Positions 59,945-64,000 of a DNA stretch of 64,000 nucleotides are shown here, in pieces. The notes under the pieces were generated by a model that did no database searches, was not told the DNA's origin, and was given only the letters and a program-made list of their open reading frames with translations. A program made the position numbers and the translations under genes. Source of the DNA: Acidobacteriota bacterium (GTDB lineage: Bacteria > Acidobacteriota > Blastocatellia > RBC074); contig JACPYM010000022.1 of the NCBI GenBank assembly GCA_016196035.1, positions 62,001 through 126,000 on the forward strand, in the 5' to 3' direction. Each line of letters opens with the position of its first letter. Within the stretch, counting starts at the first letter, position 1.

Positions 59945-61183
59945 ATGCGCATTCTCTGGGTCAAAGCCGGTAAGCTCCTGCCCGTGGACACGGGCGGCAA
60001 AATCCGGTCGTACAACATCCTGAAACATCTGGCCGCGCGCCACGAACTGACGCTGCTGTCATATTACGGCGGGCCGCGTGACATGGCGTATGAGCAGGCG
60101 ATTCAAGCGGAATTGCCCGGCACGCGCGCCGTTCACACCGGCGCCGCCGAGGGCAACGCGCTGGATTATCTGCGCCGTTTGCCTTCGCCCGCGCCCTATG
60201 CCGTCAGCAAATTCACCGACCGTGAAGTCAGACGCATCGTCACGGTTTGTTTGCAAGAACAACGTTACGACGTAGCGGTGTGCGATTTCCTGAGCGCGAC
60301 GTTGAACTTTCCGGCGCATGCGGCCACGCCGACCGTGCTCTTTCAGCACAACGTCGAATCCATTCTCTGGCAGCGCCAGGCCAAGCACGAACCCAATTTG
60401 CTCAAACGCCTCGCCTTCAAAATCGAAGCCGCCAAGATGACGCGCTACGAAGCGCGTGCCGTCGGCCAGTTCACCCACGTCATCGCCGTATCGGATGCCG
60501 ACCGCGACCTCATGAAACCGATGACGGAGGCCGCGCGCCTGAGCGTCGTGCCCACCGGCGTGGATTTGGCGCAGTATCGCGCGGCGGCGGCGAGCGACAG
60601 CGCGGCTGAACCGTTAGTGATGTTCCTGGGTTCGATGGATTGGGAAGCGAACATTGACGGCGTCGAGTATTTCCACCGCGAAATCTGGCCGCAGGTCAAA
60701 CAGTCCGTACCCAACGCGCGTTTCCGCGTTGTCGGGCGCAACCCGCATGCACGCATCCAACGGCTCGCAGCAGCAGCTGTCGAAGTCACAGGCACCGTGC
60801 CTTCGGTGCTCGAACATCTGCGCGCAGCGGCGGTCTTTGTGGTGCCGCTCAGAATCGGCGGCGGCACGCGGCTGAAAATTTACGAAGCAATGGCGCTGGG
60901 CAAGGCGACGGTCTCGACCACCATCGGCGCCGAAGGGCTGGACGTCAATCACGGCCAGGACATTTTGCTGGCCGATGATCCCGCCAGCTTTGCGCAAAGC
61001 ACGATTGCGCTGTTGCAAGACGCGGCCTTGCGCCAACAACTGGAACAGGCGGCGGCGGCCCAAGCGGCGAAATTCGATTGGCCGCTGATCGTGGATCGGT
61101 TTGAAGAAGTGCTGGCGCTGGCGATGCGGCAAGCTGGCACGGCAACGCAAGCCGCACCCACAGCAGTCCCGGTGAACGCATGA
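59945..61183 (+). CDS. Family 4 glycosyltransferase
   Basis: 412 residues from ATG 59945 (the frame is open much further upstream, over the methyltransferase, in a different reading). N-terminus: MRILWVKAGKLLPVDTGGKI, GT-B type; the C-terminal GT4 domain shows VVPTGVDLAQYR, VMFLGSMDWEANIDGVEYFH, FRVVGRNPHARIQRL and the EX7E-containing VPLRIGGGTRLKIYEAMALG. It starts two bases after the methyltransferase stop. It overlaps the next start by 4 bases (ATGA). Confidence 0.92.
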   Translation: MRILWVKAGKLLPVDTGGKIRSYNILKHLAARHELTLLSYYGGPRDMAYEQAIQAELPGTRAVHTGAAEGNALDYLRRLPSPAPYAVSKFTDREVRRIVTVCLQEQRYDVAVCDFLSATLNFPAHAATPTVLFQHNVESILWQRQAKHEPNLLKRLAFKIEAAKMTRYEARAVGQFTHVIAVSDADRDLMKPMTEAARLSVVPTGVDLAQYRAAAASDSAAEPLVMFLGSMDWEANIDGVEYFHREIWPQVKQSVPNARFRVVGRNPHARIQRLAAAAVEVTGTVPSVLEHLRAAAVFVVPLRIGGGTRLKIYEAMALGKATVSTTIGAEGLDVNHGQDILLADDPASFAQSTIALLQDAALRQQLEQAAAAQAAKFDWPLIVDRFEEVLALAMRQAGTATQAAPTAVPVNA

Positions 61184-62451
61184 ATGTTTTAGTGCTCGAT
61201 GGCAACGAAAATCAGGCCGTCGCCAGCGTGCGTTCGCTGGCGCGCGCCGGGCATCGTGTCGCCGTCGGCGCGGCTACGTCGTGGTCAAAAGCGGGCTGGT
61301 CGCGCGACTTCGCCGAGAGTTTTGTTTATCCCGCGCCGCAACAGAGCGCGGCGGATTTCGTCGCGTGCGTTGCGGAACAAGTGCAACGCAGGCCCGGCGC
61401 ATTGGTGCTGCCGATGACCGAGCGCACGACGCTGCCGCTGTCCGCCGCGCGCGAACGCATTCTGGCAGCGGGCGGCAAGCTGGTGCTGCCGCCGCACGCG
61501 ACAGTGCTGCGCGCCTTTGACAAAGAGCAAACCACGCAACTGGCTGCGCAACTGGGCATCGAAACCCCGCGCACGTGGACGATTCGTGATGACGTTTCCT
61601 TGCATGAGGCCGCGCGGGCCATCACCTTTCCGGCGGTGCTCAAGCCGCAATCGTCCGAAGAAGTTTCCTGCAACGGCCAAGTGCGCGCGACGGGCGCGCC
61701 GGTCTATGCGCGCAACGCGGCGGAGTTTGCGGCGGCTTATGCCGAGTTGCGCCAGCGTTGCAGCGTCGTGCTGGCGCAAGAATTCATCGCAGGCATAGGT
61801 TGTGGCTATTTCGCGTTGCTGCGCGAAGGCGAATTGCGCGCGGAGTTCGCGCACCGCCGCATCCGCGACGTGCGCCCGACCGGTTCGGGCAGCGCCGTGC
61901 GTGAGAGCCTCGAACCCGACGCAGCGTTACGCGACGCCGGTCTGGCAATCTTGCGAGCGTTGCGTTGGCACGGCGTGGCGATGGTCGAATTCCGGCGGCG
62001 GCCCGACGGTTCGCTGGTCTTTCTGGAAGTCAACGGGCGGTTCTGGAATTCGCTGCCACTGGCGGTTTACGCGGGCGCGGATTTCCCGGCGTTGCTGGCG
62101 CAGTTGGATGCGCGCGGCGATTGCGACCTGTTGCCGCCCGCGCGCGCGGGTGTGCGTTGCCGCTGGCTGTTGGGCGATGTGCGGCACATGCTGGAAGTCT
62201 GGCGCGGCGCACCGGCGGGCTTTGCCGGTGAATTCCCCAAACGCGGGCGCACCTTGTTGGATTTTCTGACGCCCGTGCCAGGCACGTATCACGACAATTT
62301 CATGTGGCGCGATCCGTGGCCGGAGCTAGGCGATTGGTTGGATTTTGCGTTGCGCAAAGTGCCTGCGCAGCGGCGCAAAACGCGCGCCGCGCAGGCATCC
62401 CGGACGAACGGTTTGCCAGCGTCTGCGTTTGGCTCGCAATCTGAAATTTGA
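61180..62451 (+). CDS. ATP-grasp family ligase
   Basis: 423 residues. The N-terminal pre-ATP-grasp domain begins NVLVLDGNENQAVASVRSLA. The ATP-grasp core includes TFPAVLKPQSSEEVSCNG (the ATP-binding Lys), VLAQEFIAGIGCGYFALLRE and FLEVNGRFWNSLPLAVYAGA with the metal-binding E-x-N. These enzymes join a carboxylate to an amine or thiol through an acyl phosphate; in EPS clusters they may attach amino acids to sugars. Coupled to the upstream GT4 by a 4-base overlap. Substrate unknown. Confidence 0.87.
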   Translation: MNVLVLDGNENQAVASVRSLARAGHRVAVGAATSWSKAGWSRDFAESFVYPAPQQSAADFVACVAEQVQRRPGALVLPMTERTTLPLSAARERILAAGGKLVLPPHATVLRAFDKEQTTQLAAQLGIETPRTWTIRDDVSLHEAARAITFPAVLKPQSSEEVSCNGQVRATGAPVYARNAAEFAAAYAELRQRCSVVLAQEFIAGIGCGYFALLREGELRAEFAHRRIRDVRPTGSGSAVRESLEPDAALRDAGLAILRALRWHGVAMVEFRRRPDGSLVFLEVNGRFWNSLPLAVYAGADFPALLAQLDARGDCDLLPPARAGVRCRWLLGDVRHMLEVWRGAPAGFAGEFPKRGRTLLDFLTPVPGTYHDNFMWRDPWPELGDWLDFALRKVPAQRRKTRAAQASRTNGLPASAFGSQSEI

Positions 62452-62479
62452 GATTTGAAATTAGGGTTTGAAAGCAAAG

Positions 62480-63274
62480 ATGTTCAAAGGCGTCATTCAC
62501 ACGCACAGCACCTACTCCGACGGCGAATTCACATTGGCCGAATTGCGTGTGGTCTTGCTGGCCGCCGGTTGCGGCTTTGTCTGCATGAGCGACCACGCCG
62601 AAGCCTTTGACGCCGCGAAGCTCAAAGAATACGTGGCCGAATGCGCGGCGCGTTCGGATGAGCGCTTCCAATTCATCGCGGGGCTGGAATTTGAATGCGA
62701 GCAGCGCATGCACGTGCTGGGTTATGGCGCGCCCGCGCTGGCGACGACGCAAGACCCGCAAGAAGTCATCCGGCACATCCGGCGGCACCAGGGCCTCGCC
62801 GTGATCGCGCATCCGAAAGACGAATTCTTTCCGTGGATCGAATCTTTCACCGAATTACCGGACGGCATCGAGACGTGGAATTCGAAATACGACAGCCGCT
62901 ATGCGCCGCGCATCGGCACCTTTCGTTTGCTCGAACGCTTGCAGCAGCGGCAGCCGCAGATACGCGCGTTTTTCGGCGTGGACTTGCACTGGCGGCGGCA
63001 GTATCGCGGGCTGTTCAACGAGGTCGAAGCGGTCAGCAACAGACGCGACGACGTATTGGCGGCCTTTGCGCGCGGGAGCTATCGCGGGGTGAAAGAAGAA
63101 TTGGCGCTGCCGTCAAGCGGCGTGTTGACGGCTGAACAAGTGGCGGCGTTTGAGGCGCGGCACGCCCAATCGGATCGTCTGCGGCAGTGGGTCAAACGCA
63201 TCAAAGGCGTAGTCAAAAGCTCCGGCTTGCAGGTGCCCGCGCCGCTGAAGGCGCAATTGCGCCGGATTTTCTAG
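62480..63274 (+). CDS. PHP-domain phosphoesterase
   Basis: 264 residues from ATG 62480 (TTG 62468 is also in frame). PHP-fold metal sites: FKGVIHTHSTYSDGEF (HxH), CMSDHAEAFDAAKLKEY (SDH), FIAGLEFECEQRMHVLGYG (E and H), AVIAHPKDEFFPWI (H) and FFGVDLHWRRQYRG (DxH). It may hydrolyse a phosphorylated sugar, a phosphotyrosine (as in CpsB/Wzb-type PHP phosphatases) or another phosphoester. The CpsB possibility is of interest because a BY-kinase-like gene is in the cluster, but homology is only at the fold level. Confidence 0.85.
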   Translation: MFKGVIHTHSTYSDGEFTLAELRVVLLAAGCGFVCMSDHAEAFDAAKLKEYVAECAARSDERFQFIAGLEFECEQRMHVLGYGAPALATTQDPQEVIRHIRRHQGLAVIAHPKDEFFPWIESFTELPDGIETWNSKYDSRYAPRIGTFRLLERLQQRQPQIRAFFGVDLHWRRQYRGLFNEVEAVSNRRDDVLAAFARGSYRGVKEELALPSSGVLTAEQVAAFEARHAQSDRLRQWVKRIKGVVKSSGLQVPAPLKAQLRRIF

Positions 63275-63351
63275 TCGCGGATTTCTCCGCAGCAACCATT
63301 GATAACCAACGACAGGCCAAGCGGTAACGGTCTTTTTCCCTGAGTAACTAT

Positions 63352-64000
63352 ATGGCAATGGCATCCCTTTTTGCCGCACTGGACGGTGTAAATTTCCAGG
63401 GTCTCCGCTTAGCGCTGCGTGACCGTGAACGTGCGCGCGTGTATCTATCCCGCAGCGTGCGGCTATTTGACGAGTTGAGCGGACGTGGGTTGACGGGCCG
63501 CGATCCTCTGCGGTTCGTTTATCAGCAAGGTTGGGCGAGTCGCTCACCTGAGACGCGGGTCGTTTTTCCCGCCACGCTGGAAACGGGCGGTGGCACGCAA
63601 CTCAATGAGCAGGTGTATTTGGCGACCATGGCGCAGGTGTTACGCCCGCGCAAGGTGTTTGAAATCGGCACGTATCGCGGCCACACCACCAGTTTGTTCA
63701 TTCTGAACACCCCGGCGGAAACCGAGGTATGGACGCTGGACCTGCCGCCGCAAGTCGCGCTCGGTGACGCGGAGTTAGCCAGCTATCTTGACTCAGACGT
63801 AACGCTGGTGCGCCAACGCGCGCTGGCGCATTACGTGCGCGAGTTGGGTTTGACCGAACGTTGCCAGCAGGTGTTTGGCGATTCGTTGCAATTCGACCCC
63901 GCGCCGCATCGCGGGACGGTGGAGTTGGGGTTTATTGATGGGGCGCATGCGCGGCGCTACGTCGAAAGCGACACGCGCAAGATGGCCGTGATGATGGCTG
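63352..64000 (+). CDS. Class I SAM-dependent methyltransferase, partial at window end
   Basis: The frame from ATG 63352 (or the second ATG 63358) stays open to the last base, so the 3' end is missing. About 216 residues are visible: MAMASLFAALDGVNFQGLRL at the start, then EQVYLATMAQVLRPRKVFEI continuing IGTYRGHTTSLF (motif I), VWTLDLPPQ (motif II) and VELGFIDGAHARRYVESDTR. This matches the methyltransferase_24/class I type that contains an FIDGAH motif. It is likely another EPS-modifying enzyme. Confidence 0.8.
   Translation, partial: MAMASLFAALDGVNFQGLRLALRDRERARVYLSRSVRLFDELSGRGLTGRDPLRFVYQQGWASRSPETRVVFPATLETGGGTQLNEQVYLATMAQVLRPRKVFEIGTYRGHTTSLFILNTPAETEVWTLDLPPQVALGDAELASYLDSDVTLVRQRALAHYVRELGLTERCQQVFGDSLQFDPAPHRGTVELGFIDGAHARRYVESDTRKMAVMMA

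Overview
This 64 kb window is GC-rich, densely coding bacterial chromosome. The gene mix suggests an Acidobacteriota, plausibly Blastocatellia: a DUF1015-serA-serC cluster, a large sortilin-like BNR protein, a secreted serine hydrolase, an M1 peptidase with a HEAT-like tail, and a Gram-negative Wzx/Wzy-type exopolysaccharide (EPS) locus. The taxonomic call is inference; no rRNA, tRNA or ribosomal protein gene is present to settle it.

Left part (1-31.7 kb). Serine biosynthesis (DUF1015 protein, SerA, SerC) is interrupted by an AT-rich islet with two nuclease genes: a PD-(D/E)XK protein split by an in-frame TGA, and a PmeII-type restriction enzyme with no methyltransferase nearby. Next come thiol-redox genes (a VKOR-type protein, a DsbA-like protein and, further on, DsbD), a BNR-repeat secreted protein, an outer-membrane-lipoprotein-sorting-like protein and miaA. 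An electron-transfer-flavoprotein set follows (ETF-QO, etfA, etfB), interspersed with two toxin-antitoxin pairs (BrnT-type and VapBC) and a serine hydrolase. An 18-bp palindrome upstream of etfB closely resembles the Bacillus FadR box. The section closes with an aminopeptidase, two esterases, a nitroreductase, a queuosine-precursor transporter, an ANL-superfamily protein and two secreted proteins.

Right part (32.5-64 kb). After about 0.8 kb of AT-rich non-coding DNA, a LuxR-type response regulator opens an EPS cluster running on one strand to the window edge. It encodes Wzz, a BY-kinase-like ATPase, a polyprenyl-phosphate sugar transferase, a Wza-like export protein, an XRE regulator, a polysaccharide deacetylase, a flippase, a Wzy/WaaL-like ligase, one GT2 and three GT4 glycosyltransferases, two asparagine-synthase-like amidotransferases, an acyltransferase, a heparinase-like lyase, three methyltransferases, an ATP-grasp ligase and a PHP phosphoesterase. 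Together they would build, amidate, acylate, methylate, export and trim a surface polysaccharide.

The most unusual layer is repeat DNA. There is an identical 109-bp MITE-like element in two places (one inside the etfB-etfA unit), several families of long inverted repeats at gene ends, convergent 7-bp tandem arrays that form hairpins, and four 39-bp palindromes inserted in frame in the export-protein gene with covarying stem positions. A G9 tract that frameshifts a methyltransferase and an arginine in place of the Walker A lysine of the BY-kinase homologue are further oddities.
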